Notes: generated from the sequence alone by a model not told the origin. Positions 16,943 through 25,642 are shown, counted from the first letter of the stretch. The stretch is 64,000 nt of DNA from Chryseobacterium taeanense (GCF_900099685.1 NZ_FNDW01000004.1:1-64000), one strand, 5' to 3'. Numbers and translations are program-made.

Positions 16943-17785
16943 TTATCCTATTCTTACACTGGTCATGCTCAGTGAACCACCGATCAATTCATCATTAAAT
17001 AAAGATAATTCTTCCGGCTTATCTTTTAGACCCAGGGTATAAATAAGCGGTAAATAATGATCTGGACTTGGCACAGCATATTGCAACGCAATTCCCTGAT
17101 CTTGGTACTGAATAATATTGCTGAAATTACCATCCAGTAACCAGTTGTTGGTTTTCTCGCGGGCTTCTACTGCCCAGTCCCAACCGGCTCCGACGGTATT
17201 GATATTCCTCCAGTCGATAAGTCTCAGGTTGTGAACAATATTTCCGCTGCCAATAATCAGAATTCCTTTTTCTCTGAGTGTATTGAGCTTTTTAGCCAGC
17301 TCAAAATGATATTGGGCAGGCTTTGTATAATCTATACTCATCTGGATCACCGGGATATCAGCATTCGGATACATATGCTTAATTACCGACCATGCACCAT
17401 GATCCAGCCCCCAGCTATGATCTTCCTCTACCTGAACGGGAGTGAGTAGATCTGCCGTTTCTTTTGCCAGTTCCGGAGATCCGGGAGCAGGATATTGTAC
17501 ATCAAACAAAGCTTGTGGAAAACCTCCGAAATCATGAATCGTTCTCGGCATTTTCATGGCAGTTACTTTCGTTCCCTGCGTAAACCAATGGGCAGAAATA
17601 CAAAGTATGGCGTTAGGTTTTGGAATTTCAGATGCCGCTTTACGGAATCCCTGTACAAACTGGTTTTCCTCAATAGCATTCATGGGTGATCCGTGTCCCA
17701 GAAATAAGACAGGCATTTTTTCAGTATTGCTGAAAAGATCACTTATGTTCTGTAGATCGTTGAGGTTCATTTTTTGTCTCTTCAT
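16943..17785 (-). CDS. ygiD: 4,5-DOPA-extradiol-dioxygenase family protein (YgiD-like)
   Basis: A class III extradiol dioxygenase-like enzyme of the YgiD/LigB family. 280 residues; conserved metal and active-site segments are visible: LFLGHGSPMNA (near 28-38), CISAHWFTQG, the DHGAWSVIKHMYP block, GSGNIVHNLR and PSPDHYLPL. The His residues in these motifs bind zinc or iron. Family members open catechol rings of DOPA-like substrates in vitro; the true substrate here is unknown. Met at 17770 is an alternative start. Followed on its strand by the cystatin-like gene's terminator region. Confidence 0.92.
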   Translation of the reverse strand: MKRQKMNLNDLQNISDLFSNTEKMPVLFLGHGSPMNAIEENQFVQGFRKAASEIPKPNAILCISAHWFTQGTKVTAMKMPRTIHDFGGFPQALFDVQYPAPGSPELAKETADLLTPVQVEEDHSWGLDHGAWSVIKHMYPNADIPVIQMSIDYTKPAQYHFELAKKLNTLREKGILIIGSGNIVHNLRLIDWRNINTVGAGWDWAVEAREKTNNWLLDGNFSNIIQYQDQGIALQYAVPSPDHYLPLIYTLGLKDKPEELSLFNDELIGGSLSMTSVRIG

Positions 17786-17821
17786 TAAAAAGGTTCAAGG
17801 CTTTTGATCCCTGAACCTTTT
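17786..17821 (-). terminator. Terminator of the yceI-like gene
   Basis: AAAAGGTTCA / TGAACCTTTT stem with a loop of about 14 bases, lying downstream of the minus-strand YceI gene and upstream of ygiD. Confidence 0.65.
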
Positions 17822-17864
17822 ATGTTAATTTGTATTTGTCGAATTAAAAGCTCCGTTGAATACA

Positions 17865-18377
17865 TTAAGCTTGTTTTACAAACTGTAGTTCTCCGGCGAT
17901 TTTTACTTCCTCGCTTACCATCACACCACCCGCTTCAAGAGCAGCATTCCAGTTCAGTCCGAAATCTTTTCTGTTGATTTTTCCTTCAAAAGAAAAACCA
18001 GCTTTTGTATTTCCCCATGGGTCAACGTTGATCCCGTTGAAATCTACATCCAGTGTTACCGGCTTGGTAATTCCGTTGATGGTAAGATTTCCGGTTACTT
18101 CGTTATTTAATGCAGAAGATTCAAAAGTGATCGTTGGGTTAGCTTCAGCGTTGAAGAATTCAGCAGACTTCAGGTGATTATCTCTGTCTGTATTATATGT
18201 AGAGATAGAATCTGTCTTGATGGTAGCGGTAGTTTTTGCATTAGCAAAAGTATCGTCTTCAGCATCGATCTCTGCGGTAAAATCAGTAAAGTTTCCTTTA
18301 ATGTTAGAAATCATCATGTGTTTTACTTTAAAAGTAAGTTCACTGTGCGCTGGGTCTAATGTCCATTTTGTTGCCAT
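17865..18377 (-). CDS. YceI-family polyisoprenoid-binding-like protein
   Basis: 170 residues forming one YceI lipocalin-like beta barrel: start MATKWTLDPAHSELTFKVKHM, then GNFTDFTAEID and the typical C-terminal NRKDFGLNWNAALEAGGVMVSEEVKIAGELQF. YceI proteins bind isoprenoid or other lipid-like molecules. No signal peptide, so probably cytoplasmic, unlike E. coli YceI. A TAAATTTG promoter box lies 33 bases upstream. Confidence 0.94.
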   Translation of the reverse strand: MATKWTLDPAHSELTFKVKHMMISNIKGNFTDFTAEIDAEDDTFANAKTTATIKTDSISTYNTDRDNHLKSAEFFNAEANPTITFESSALNNEVTGNLTINGITKPVTLDVDFNGINVDPWGNTKAGFSFEGKINRKDFGLNWNAALEAGGVMVSEEVKIAGELQFVKQA

Positions 18378-18409
18378 TGTATTAATATTTTTTGTTGTTA
18401 ATTATAGTG

Positions 18410-18417
18410 CAAATTTA
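18410..18417 (-). promoter_or_regulatory. Candidate -7 promoter box for the YceI gene
   Basis: TAAATTTG on the minus strand, exact TAnnTTTG; the implied leader is about 25 bases. Confidence 0.5.
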
Positions 18418-18535
18418 TATCAGAGCTGAATGCAAATCATTGACGTAGGATAAGAAATGATTTACATGCCATTTTTACATTCATTTGTTGTTCCGGCAAT
18501 TAAGAACTTAAAGTAATTCCTTCACCGGCTAACTA

Positions 18536-18629
18536 TAAGGAGCTTTTTCGCGCTATCCACTATATCTTTTTTCTCCCTGCCACTTTCCAGCTGCAACAAA
18601 AAAAGGATGCCGTTCCTATCGCGGCTAGG
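18536..18629 (-). ncRNA. Structured RNA-like element, copy 3
   Basis: Read on the minus strand: CCCTAGCCGCGATAGGAACG, a variable hairpin centred on complementary T- and A-rich arms, then ATAGTGGATAGCGCG and AAGCTCCTTATA. This matches the framework of the copies at 523-632 and 7549-7662. It lies about 120 bases upstream of the YceI promoter in non-coding DNA. Confidence 0.5.
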
Positions 18630-18826
18630 GTGGAGGGTTGCGGTTCAATATTTGCCGTCACATGAATATCTTAGCAAATATTTGACCATAAAAGCCTGGC
18701 AGAACCTGTTGCTCACTTTCTTATCAAAAAGATCATCAGGGAAGTTACAACCACATAAAAAAGACTGCCCTTTCAGGCAGCCTCTTGTTTAGGTAAATCG
18801 TTAAACCCTAAACTATGAATATTCAT

Positions 18827-18921
18827 ACCGTACGGTCAACACACCCACACTCGGGCGGTCAAGACACCCTTGACCGAGCGGTCAACGGACCCTTGATCGG
18901 GCGGTCAACATGGTGTTGACA
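18827..18921. repeat. Array of four 23-bp-spaced palindromic repeats
   Basis: CGGTCAA occurs at 18833, 18856, 18879 and 18902, an exact 23-bp period. Each copy belongs to a partial palindrome: ACCGTACGGT in the first, TTGACCGAGCGGTCAA in the third, TTGATCGGGCGGTCAA in the fourth; the second is weaker. A perfect 12-bp palindrome (ATGAATATTCAT, 18815-18826) precedes them. The array begins about ten bases beyond the stop of the HU-like gene. This looks like an iteron-type protein-binding array rather than coding DNA. Except for this array and the element above, 18430-18934 holds nothing I can identify. Confidence 0.7.
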
Positions 18922-18934
18922 AATACGCCTGTTC

Positions 18935-19669
18935 TTACATTACAGTAAGTACTTTATCAAGGGTAGCTGTTCGCGGCTCTTTCAAAAGAGCGCCCTGTGT
19001 GAACTGTGTCACTATTTCCAGATTGTAGGTGCCTGCTGCCAATGCAGGAATTACTATCATAACCTCCGAAGGATTATTGGTGACGATATCGGAAGAATCT
19101 ACTTTGGTTCTTGTCTGTGTTGTGGCATCTACAAAATAGATTCCCACCGAAGCATCATCTCCGGCTACTTTGATCTTACTGCCTACAATCCTCAGGTTTC
19201 TGCCCGGCGTGAGAAGATCATTAACAGAACCACTCTTCATATCTGTTACCTGCAAGATTACCGACGAAGCTTCTGCCACGCCAAGAATCTCTACTTCAAT
19301 GTTTGAAATCTCAGCCCGTAGTTTTTCTCCCTGGTTAAACTGAAAAATAATGCTGTGCTTGTCTTTGTTAAAGGTCTCCGAAGGGCTGTCAAATACCCCA
19401 CGAATAGTAGTGCTTGCGGTAAAATACCCGGTATTGACCGAAAAGCCATCGCAAAGCTGGTACGCCATTTCTTTAAGGAATAGCTCTGTAGCATGTTCCA
19501 TTGCCGACGCAGAAACATCTGCACCACCACGGCTGGCTGCTGCTTCACAGATCTGCTTTACAGAAAGGGAGCGCTCGCTTGCCGTACGGGCAATGAAATC
19601 ATTGGGGTTGTCTTTGGTTAAAGTGTTATCGTAGAGATACGCTTTGATTTTGTGGAGAATTACTGTCAT
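18935..19669 (-). CDS. HU/IHF-like DNA-binding domain protein with DUF4469
   Basis: 244 residues. The N-terminal 120 or so resemble the divergent HU/IHF-like domain of the Bvu_2165 type in Bacteroidota (YLYDNTLTKDNPNDFIARTASERSLSVKQICEAA...). The C-terminal half matches DUF4469, an Ig-like fold (LLTPGRNLRIVGSKIKVAG, GTYNLEIVTQFTQG). No signal peptide. The family is presumed nucleoid-associated or DNA-binding; its role is not known. It follows the 19826-21379 surface-protein gene on the same strand and is itself followed by the palindrome array. Confidence 0.85.
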   Translation of the reverse strand: MTVILHKIKAYLYDNTLTKDNPNDFIARTASERSLSVKQICEAAASRGGADVSASAMEHATELFLKEMAYQLCDGFSVNTGYFTASTTIRGVFDSPSETFNKDKHSIIFQFNQGEKLRAEISNIEVEILGVAEASSVILQVTDMKSGSVNDLLTPGRNLRIVGSKIKVAGDDASVGIYFVDATTQTRTKVDSSDIVTNNPSEVMIVIPALAAGTYNLEIVTQFTQGALLKEPRTATLDKVLTVM

Positions 19670-19705
19670 TGTTGTTGATTTTAAATGGTTGTTAAACTTG
19701 TTATT

Positions 19706-19740
19706 AAATCCTCATGGGTTTCTAAAACCTATGAGGATTA
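19706..19740 (-). terminator. Probable terminator after the 19826-21379 gene
   Basis: AATCCTCAT / ATGAGGATT stem (19707-19715, 19731-19739), extended by GGGTTT / AAACCt pairing in the loop. The T-run on the minus strand is short (TTTAAT), so it could instead act as a hairpin in the leader of the HU-like gene. Confidence 0.5.
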
Positions 19741-19825
19741 GTAATTAATGTAGATGTGCCGTATTGCTGGCGAGACGCTCGCATCAGCAGGTGGAAGATT
19801 AATTGTTAGCAAATTTGTGTAATAC

Positions 19826-21379
19826 TTATCTTACCCAAGTAGATGCCCATGGATCACCGTAATTGGCTCTGTTTTGTTCTTTGTATGACATGAACCAATG
19901 TATTCCGCTACCAAAACCACAATCATGATACATTATCGGCCACCCAGTTGCAGAACTGCTACACGTAGCTCCATACCATATCCATGTACCCGATGTTGGG
20001 ATGGTGTTATTGTTACTAAAGTCTTCTGGAGCTCCTGATCGATGCCATGTTCCTAATCCTCCTGCAGTTATAATATTACTCCTTAAGGCTAGAATAGCAG
20101 GGCCTCCACTTTGTGAGGTTGTTTTATTGACATAACTTGTAGAAGAATCTCCTGCTCTTAGTTGAACCTGTGTACTTACATTGGCAATCTGTTCTACTAA
20201 TGTACGAGAAAGATAACCACTGCTGTTAGGATCTACCATTTCAGTCTTCTGTGTTGGTGTAGAAAGACTCGTTCCATTAACAGCAAGAAGCATCCATCCA
20301 CCATTATCAGTTGTCATATCACAATATGCTTTCATAGGTGCATAACTACTTCCTACCTGATCGATGTCTATATAATAAACCCCATCTGCTGTTGTGATTC
20401 CTTTATCCTTAATTTCTTTACAAGTAGCACAAGGTCCTAAATAGATATTACATCCGCTGGCTGTTGTAAAGGTTATCGCTCCGTTGCTTGTACCTGTGTA
20501 CGTGCCGGATAAAGTATAAGTAAGATTTCCGCTGGCACTATAGATTCCTGCTGTAAGACTAAGTGTTAATCCGCTTTGGGTAATAGTTTCCGCGGCATAT
20601 GTACATGCTCCTCCGGTGTATGGTAATGTATAAGTACCGGAATAAGCCGTTCCATTTATCAGTCCATTAAGCCTGTACTCTGGTGCTACGCTTACCCAGG
20701 ATCCTGCGCTACAGGTAAAGGTTGGATTAGGAGCTACACTAATCGTTTTAACAGAATTCAGCGTAAGCTTACTCCATGTTGCGGTAAGTGTTCCGCAGGC
20801 AGCTGGTGTCCCTGAAAGGGTATAGGTTACTGTAACCGTTCCTCCTGCAATCAACGTGCTGGAAGCTGTACTCACCGAAGCTACCGAAAGTCCTGTAACT
20901 CCTGAAAGAGCTAAATCTGATGTACTGAAAGCAATAGTAGCCGTACTGAAAGAATTATTGGTAATCGTAACGGTGAATGTATTAGATGCAGTCATTGCAG
21001 TTCCTGCTTTATAAGTTCCATTAAGAGCAGATGATGTAACCACTACCGCCGGTACGGAAGAATTGGACAACTTCTGCCAAACGCTACCGTCAAAATAGTA
21101 ATAGCCTTCTGCGGTAATATTGGCTGTCTTGGTACTTGGAGAAGCAACTGCCGAAAGGGCATAGACGATAGTTCCTTTTTGAGCCGTATCATATTTTGCA
21201 TCTTTCCCTTTGATCTCACTGCCTTCCAACCTTGGGGCAATTAGTCCTTCAGCGGTAGTGCTGCCAGTTGTTTTAGCAGTAATATCGAGGGTGGCTTTCG
21301 GGGAAGTATTATTGATCCCCACCTGAGCTTGAATAATGAGGCTGATGAGTAAAACAGCCAGTGTAATTATATTTTTCAT
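19826..21379 (-). CDS. Secreted modular protein with a fibrinogen-like C-terminal domain
   Basis: Start at 21379 gives a signal peptide (MKNIITLAVLLISLIIQAQ); an upstream Met at 21469 is rejected. 517 residues. N-terminal module VGINNTSPKATLDITAKTT...EGLIAPRLEG followed by GYYYFDGSVWQKL is shared with the neighbouring 21524-23749 product. A Thr/Ser/Gly-rich Ig-like middle follows, then a fibrinogen-related domain: GVYYIDIDQVGSSYAPMKAYCDMTTDNGGWMLL and, near the end, CGFGSGIHWFMSYKEQNRANYG. Probably a surface adhesin that binds glycans or acetylated groups, by analogy to fibrinogen-like lectins. No T9SS sorting domain is obvious. Confidence 0.85.
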   Translation of the reverse strand: MKNIITLAVLLISLIIQAQVGINNTSPKATLDITAKTTGSTTAEGLIAPRLEGSEIKGKDAKYDTAQKGTIVYALSAVASPSTKTANITAEGYYYFDGSVWQKLSNSSVPAVVVTSSALNGTYKAGTAMTASNTFTVTITNNSFSTATIAFSTSDLALSGVTGLSVASVSTASSTLIAGGTVTVTYTLSGTPAACGTLTATWSKLTLNSVKTISVAPNPTFTCSAGSWVSVAPEYRLNGLINGTAYSGTYTLPYTGGACTYAAETITQSGLTLSLTAGIYSASGNLTYTLSGTYTGTSNGAITFTTASGCNIYLGPCATCKEIKDKGITTADGVYYIDIDQVGSSYAPMKAYCDMTTDNGGWMLLAVNGTSLSTPTQKTEMVDPNSSGYLSRTLVEQIANVSTQVQLRAGDSSTSYVNKTTSQSGGPAILALRSNIITAGGLGTWHRSGAPEDFSNNNTIPTSGTWIWYGATCSSSATGWPIMYHDCGFGSGIHWFMSYKEQNRANYGDPWASTWVR

Positions 21380-21523
21380 TTTTGGATAATTAAACCTATA
21401 AAGGTTTGTTTTTATTAATTTAGTTTTTGTCGGATTGCTAACGAGAGCATCGCTATAGCGGTTAAGCACCTTTTTGAATTCCCCTTTATTTTTTTTAAAT
21501 CAGTACCAGTGGGGACATGATCA

Positions 21524-23749
21524 TTAATTTGATAATTTTATTGCTGAGAATACAACATTTTTAAGAGTGTAAGTCATACCATAATTACAGGCACAATTTT
21601 GATAAGAAGGTCTAATTGTAGTGCCTGCTGTCAGGTATAATACTAATGTTCCACTATAATTATCTCCAGTGTTAGGCAATCCCTGCCATTGCCCATTACG
21701 AGAAATTAGCTGATAAAAGTTCCCCGCGACCAAAACTCCTGCAGCATGAGAAAAGGTTGTAACTGAGCTATAAATTACAGATTCAGATAATGAAAACTGA
21801 TATGTACCGTCGGAAGTTATAGTATAAGTATTCGTAGTAGAATTCCAGTTACCATCACTGATTTGAGAAATTTGTGTATTCAAATTAGCTACTCCACTAC
21901 TTTCATATGTTACTTGATTTGTATTTGATCTTCGCACCAAGCTTGTAATAGGAATAAATGTAGCATCGGAGCTTGTTGCAAGTTTAGCCCATGAATTACC
22001 ATTCCAAATGTACATATAATTTGAATCCACAGCATTTGCACCTGTTGTAGTAGCAGTATTATACACCATCAGTCCATTAGCTGGTGAAGCTACCGTCGTT
22101 TGATCTATTGTGCTGGTTAATGCTACTCGAGGTATTAATAATCCTTTATTACTAGCTGTAATATCCAAAGCTGCGCTTGCATTCGGACTAGTTGTTCCTA
22201 TTCCGATTTGTCCATTGTCTTTTGCAACGAAATCAGTTCCTGCTGCTCTGGCTGTTCCATCTGCTTTCGTTCCCAATTTTACAAGACCATTAGTGGTATC
22301 ATTGATCCAGGCATCGTTGGTAGTATCACTGGTTGTAGGTGCCCAGGCTGTTCCGTTCCAACCCAGTACCTGTCCTGAGATGGCAGACATCTGGTTAATC
22401 TTTGAAGCTGTTACTGCACCATCAGTAATTCCTGCGGTTGCTACTGTTCCAAATCCTAGAGTGGTTCCGCTTCTTCTTAATACATGGCCATCGGTACCTG
22501 CGGCTATGTCTGTGGGTACTGCTGAAGCATTGGTCGCATTTCCTTTGACGGTAAGAGCTGCCATATTTGCCAGGTCTGTATTAGCAACGGTTCCGTCAGC
22601 TATTTTAGCTGAAGTTACGGCATTCCCAGCAATACTTGGAGATGCCGCCGTTCCTGTTAAATCTCCTGCCAATTGTACAATACCTTTGGTACTTGTTGTA
22701 GCATCCGTTACTGAGGCACCGTTAGCCACTTTCTGCCAATTGGTTCCGTCAAAATAGTAATAGCCTACTGCGGTCACATTGGCCGTCTGTCCCGTAGGCG
22801 TTCCGGAAGCTGAGTTCACATAAACAATCGCACCGGTTTGTGCTGAAGTGTACGTATAAAGCTGAAGTGCAGTCAAAGAGAGCCTTGGGGCTATAATCCC
22901 TTCCGGAGTACTCCCGTTGCTCGCGGCTTTAACATCCAGTGTTGCATTAGGAACATTAATTCCTATCCCTACTTTATTGGTAGGACCGTCAATAGATAGC
23001 GCTGCATTTCCAACAGCAATATTCCCTCCTAGTCTAAAGCTATTGTCAACACCTATTGTCATACGTCTTACACCATTAACTCTATCTGTAATATTGAATG
23101 ACGATTGTCCCGGGATACCATTTTGTCCACCTGCATTTTCACTTCCCAATGCCCAGTCTGAAGCAGAATTTGTAAGTCTGATATGATCTCCTGATGTGCC
23201 ATAAACATGTAGCATGGCACTAGGTGTTGTTGTTCCAATTCCCACTCTATTATTGGCCGCATCTACAGAAAGTGTAGTTCCATCTACAGAAAAACCATTG
23301 GTTGCTGTGGAGGTAAAAGCTAACGTACTGGCTCCCTGTGTTACCGTAGTGTTTCCTGATAAAGAACCGCTTCCTTTGTAGATTCCACCTACGCCTGCTG
23401 CAAGATCTGCATTGGCTAAACTTCCTGTCATAACCTTCTGCCAAGCACCGCCATCAAAGTAATAATATCCAGCAGCGGTAATATTAGCCGTTGCCCCGGT
23501 AGGATTGGTATCAGCTGAAGAGGCATAAACAATAAGTCCTTTCTGTGCTGCTCCATAGACCGCGTTGGCTGTTGCCGTATGGATATTATCACCGGATAAT
23601 TTTGGGATGATAAGTCCTTCGGGTTTGCTGCCGTCAGTGGTTTTGGCGGTGATATCGAGGGTTGCTTTTGGAGAAGTATTATTAATCCCCACCTGAGCTA
23701 ATGCGGTCATGCTGAGCAGCAACGCGGCGGCTGTAAATAAATGTTTCAT
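21524..23749 (-). CDS. Large secreted modular surface protein, tail-fibre-like
   Basis: 741 residues with a signal peptide (MKHLFTAAALLLSMTALAQ). The module VGINNTSPKATLDITAKTT / PEGLI / GYYYFDGxxWQKV occurs in full at residues 19-115 and again near 270-345, with a third short copy (IGIGTTSPNASAALDITASNKGLLIPRV) near 570. Between them is a segment rich in A/T/G like phage tail-fibre shafts (KGIVQLAGDLTGTAASPSIAGNAVTSAKI). The last 130 residues form a C1q/TNF-like jelly roll candidate (ANLNTQISQISDGNWNS...). Likely an outward-projecting adhesin. Not a prophage: no other phage gene is near. Confidence 0.85.
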   Translation of the reverse strand: MKHLFTAAALLLSMTALAQVGINNTSPKATLDITAKTTDGSKPEGLIIPKLSGDNIHTATANAVYGAAQKGLIVYASSADTNPTGATANITAAGYYYFDGGAWQKVMTGSLANADLAAGVGGIYKGSGSLSGNTTVTQGASTLAFTSTATNGFSVDGTTLSVDAANNRVGIGTTTPSAMLHVYGTSGDHIRLTNSASDWALGSENAGGQNGIPGQSSFNITDRVNGVRRMTIGVDNSFRLGGNIAVGNAALSIDGPTNKVGIGINVPNATLDVKAASNGSTPEGIIAPRLSLTALQLYTYTSAQTGAIVYVNSASGTPTGQTANVTAVGYYYFDGTNWQKVANGASVTDATTSTKGIVQLAGDLTGTAASPSIAGNAVTSAKIADGTVANTDLANMAALTVKGNATNASAVPTDIAAGTDGHVLRRSGTTLGFGTVATAGITDGAVTASKINQMSAISGQVLGWNGTAWAPTTSDTTNDAWINDTTNGLVKLGTKADGTARAAGTDFVAKDNGQIGIGTTSPNASAALDITASNKGLLIPRVALTSTIDQTTVASPANGLMVYNTATTTGANAVDSNYMYIWNGNSWAKLATSSDATFIPITSLVRRSNTNQVTYESSGVANLNTQISQISDGNWNSTTNTYTITSDGTYQFSLSESVIYSSVTTFSHAAGVLVAGNFYQLISRNGQWQGLPNTGDNYSGTLVLYLTAGTTIRPSYQNCACNYGMTYTLKNVVFSAIKLSN

Positions 23750-23786
23750 TGTTTTGTATTTATGAGTTTGTTATATTCTTAATTGT

Positions 23787-24150
23787 GAACACGAAGCCCA
23801 CAAAGATTTTTTTTAATATGTTCTGTTTTTAAGTTTCACAAAGGCGTTTTACTTATAAGAGCTAACTAAGCTGGGTCTTTAACACAAAGCGCCTTAAAAT
23901 TCTTACGCATTGTGCATTTTGATTCACTTCGTCACTTCGAGTAGATTTTGAAAAAATCATATCGAGAAGTTTATGAGCTTGAGGATACATTTTTTCTTCA
24001 CCTTGTTACGAAAAAACACTCGAATTGACGATGAATCCAATACCAAAAATTTAGTTTCCTTATCCCTCCGATTGTCACATCCCGTAGGGATCTAAGCCCG
24101 AATCTTTCCCTACTACTATTACCAGCTATGCCAAGATTCCTAACGACAAA
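23787..24150. repeat. Direct repeat copy A (non-coding)
   Basis: Blocks shared with 24281-24606 in the same order: GAACACGAAGCCCACAAAGA, TAATATGTTCTGTTTTTAAG, CTTATAAGAGCT, CACTCGAATTGACGA, and CCCGTAGGGATCTAAGCCCG. Offset about 494 bases. No gene is supported in 23750-24723. Confidence 0.8.
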
Positions 24151-24280
24151 GACTTGTAAAATGCCGGTGACTGAGGGTATCGAAGTCACATTCTCTGCAT
24201 CATGTGTTGCACTTATAGAAGTCACTGAGTATGTTTTAACACTAATTGCTTAGACTTCGACAGGCTCAACCTGATATTCT

Positions 24281-24606
24281 GAACACGAAGCCCACAAAGA
24301 TTTTTTAATATGTTCTGTTTTTAAGTTTCACAAAGCCGTTTCACTTATAAGAGCTCGCTGAGTCTATCGTCACTTCGAGTAGACTTTGTAAAAGTCGTAT
24401 CGAGAAGTTTATAAGTTTGAGGATCAATGACATTCTCGATACATTTTTTCTTCACTTTGTTACGAAAAAACACTCGAATTGACGACGAATCCAACACCTA
24501 AAATTTAGTTTCCTTACCCCTCCGGTTGTCATCCCGTAGGGATCTAAGCCCGAATCTTTCCCTACTACTATTTACCAGCTTTGCTGAGATCCCTACGGGA
24601 TGACAA
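24281..24606. repeat. Direct repeat copy B with a 20-bp inverted repeat at its end
   Basis: Second copy of 23787-24150. At its right end TTGTCATCCCGTAGGGATCT (24526-24545) has a perfect inverted partner at 24587-24606, giving an 81-base hairpin-forming unit; the matching right arm in copy A is decayed. The unit resembles a small miniature element; no transposase is present. Confidence 0.75.
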
Positions 24607-24723
24607 ACGAAGTGGATAGTGGTGGATAATGAATGATAAAACGTTACTCAGGAAAATCTAAGATTTTTAAAGTCTTATGTGTTCTATTTGTTTTCAAAGC
24701 TGTAATCTTCTCTCTTATATGAC

Positions 24724-25278
24724 TTATGTGTTAAAAGCTTTTGTGTTTTCAGAGGGAAGCACAGGCGGAGGACGCACGAAGTGATTGATGATGATATTTG
24801 TAATCTGAAAAGGATAAAAAGCAGAATTTATAAACTGGTTTTTATCCCTGCCTGTGCCTGAAAGCTGAGAAAATAAGGGTTTTATTATTTTATCATGAAG
24901 CTTTACTGAAGGGCTTTCCATAATCCCCAACATTGAGGCATGAGAAATGCGTCCGGGGTCATGTTGATTCCACGGACTTCCTGTATAGCAAGCCTTATGG
25001 GCTGCAATATGGACTGACTTTGGAGTAGAAAATGATAAAGATGATCTCTTAAGAAAATCTTTAGACTTTTTAGCTGATGTAAAATCTTTATTCTGTTCAG
25101 AACCTGCAACAAAAACAGAGGTTTCTGAATAGACATAAGCGTCTTCAGCTACGAAGATAATGGAATCTGCCGGTACAAAAGAACCGGAATATGCTTTTGA
25201 AGGGATGAAAATATACAACCAAACTACGCAAAAACGTAGTAACGGAAAGGGTTCATAAAATTTCATCATTGTGTTCAT
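24724..25278 (-). CDS. Hypothetical protein with possible signal peptide
   Basis: 184 residues, no family I recognise. The first 30 residues are hydrophobic (FPLLRFCVVWLYIFIPSKAYSG), which could be a signal peptide or a membrane anchor. The rest is polar, with a Ser/Lys-rich stretch and HIAAHKACYTGSPWNQHDPG. It is isolated between repeat-rich regions, upstream of the two surface-protein genes on the same strand. Codon pattern is not clearly coding by eye, so it might be a chance frame or decayed gene. Met at 25266 or 25263 are alternative starts. Confidence 0.5.
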   Translation of the reverse strand: MNTMMKFYEPFPLLRFCVVWLYIFIPSKAYSGSFVPADSIIFVAEDAYVYSETSVFVAGSEQNKDFTSAKKSKDFLKRSSLSFSTPKSVHIAAHKACYTGSPWNQHDPGRISHASMLGIMESPSVKLHDKIIKPLFSQLSGTGRDKNQFINSAFYPFQITNIIINHFVRPPPVLPSENTKAFNT

Positions 25279-25289
25279 ACGTGCTATAG

Positions 25290-25318
25290 TAAAAAGTAGT
25301 CTTGGTTGGACTACTTTT
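25290..25318. terminator. Hairpin with flanking A and T runs (first of an inverted pair)
   Basis: AAAAAGTAGTC / GACTACTTTT stem with loop TTGGTTG. A near-perfect 24-base reverse-complement copy lies at 25483-25506. It is shaped like a bidirectional terminator. Confidence 0.5.
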
Positions 25319-25482
25319 CCTTGGTAATGAACAATAGATCACAAATATATAAAATAAATCAGGAAAACCGCAGTGTAAGTTTGTGCGGTCTTGTGGTTTT
25401 TGTTGTCAATATGTAAGAAATTAGAAAATAAGAGGTTAGTATTTGGCGGTGAAAATATTTTGTTTACATTTGTAGCTGAAAT

Positions 25483-25506
25483 AGTAGTCCAACCAAGACT
25501 ACTTTT
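25483..25506. repeat. Reverse-complement copy of the 25292-25315 hairpin
   Basis: The 24 bases are an exact reverse complement of 25292-25315. The 168 bases enclosed between the two hold no ORF. The 25279-25847 gap has no gene; besides these hairpins it has only the direct repeat listed next and the S9 peptidase promoter. Confidence 0.7.
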
Positions 25507-25642
25507 GAGGTACTACTGTTTTCATGGGCATTACGAATAAAATCTTCCTCCTATTTTACATTTTCACCATTTTATTTTAACGCTTTGAACGCAAAGATTT
25601 GCTTGAAATGATTGCGCTTATTTTCGGGCGCTAAGGTGCTTC

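Noticed and set aside
18827..18926. CRISPR array
   Set aside because: Repeats of 7-16 bp with no variable spacers of constant length; palindromes fit protein-binding sites better.
22110..22757. 215-residue ORF opposite the large surface protein
   Set aside because: Hydrophobic and repetitive because it is the complement of an Ala/Thr/Gly-rich repeat; no start context.
21524..23749. Prophage tail-fibre gene
   Set aside because: It has a signal peptide and no capsid, terminase, tail or lysis gene lies nearby.
23998..24225. 75-residue ORF in the duplicated intergenic region
   Set aside because: Not open in the other repeat copy and without known motifs.
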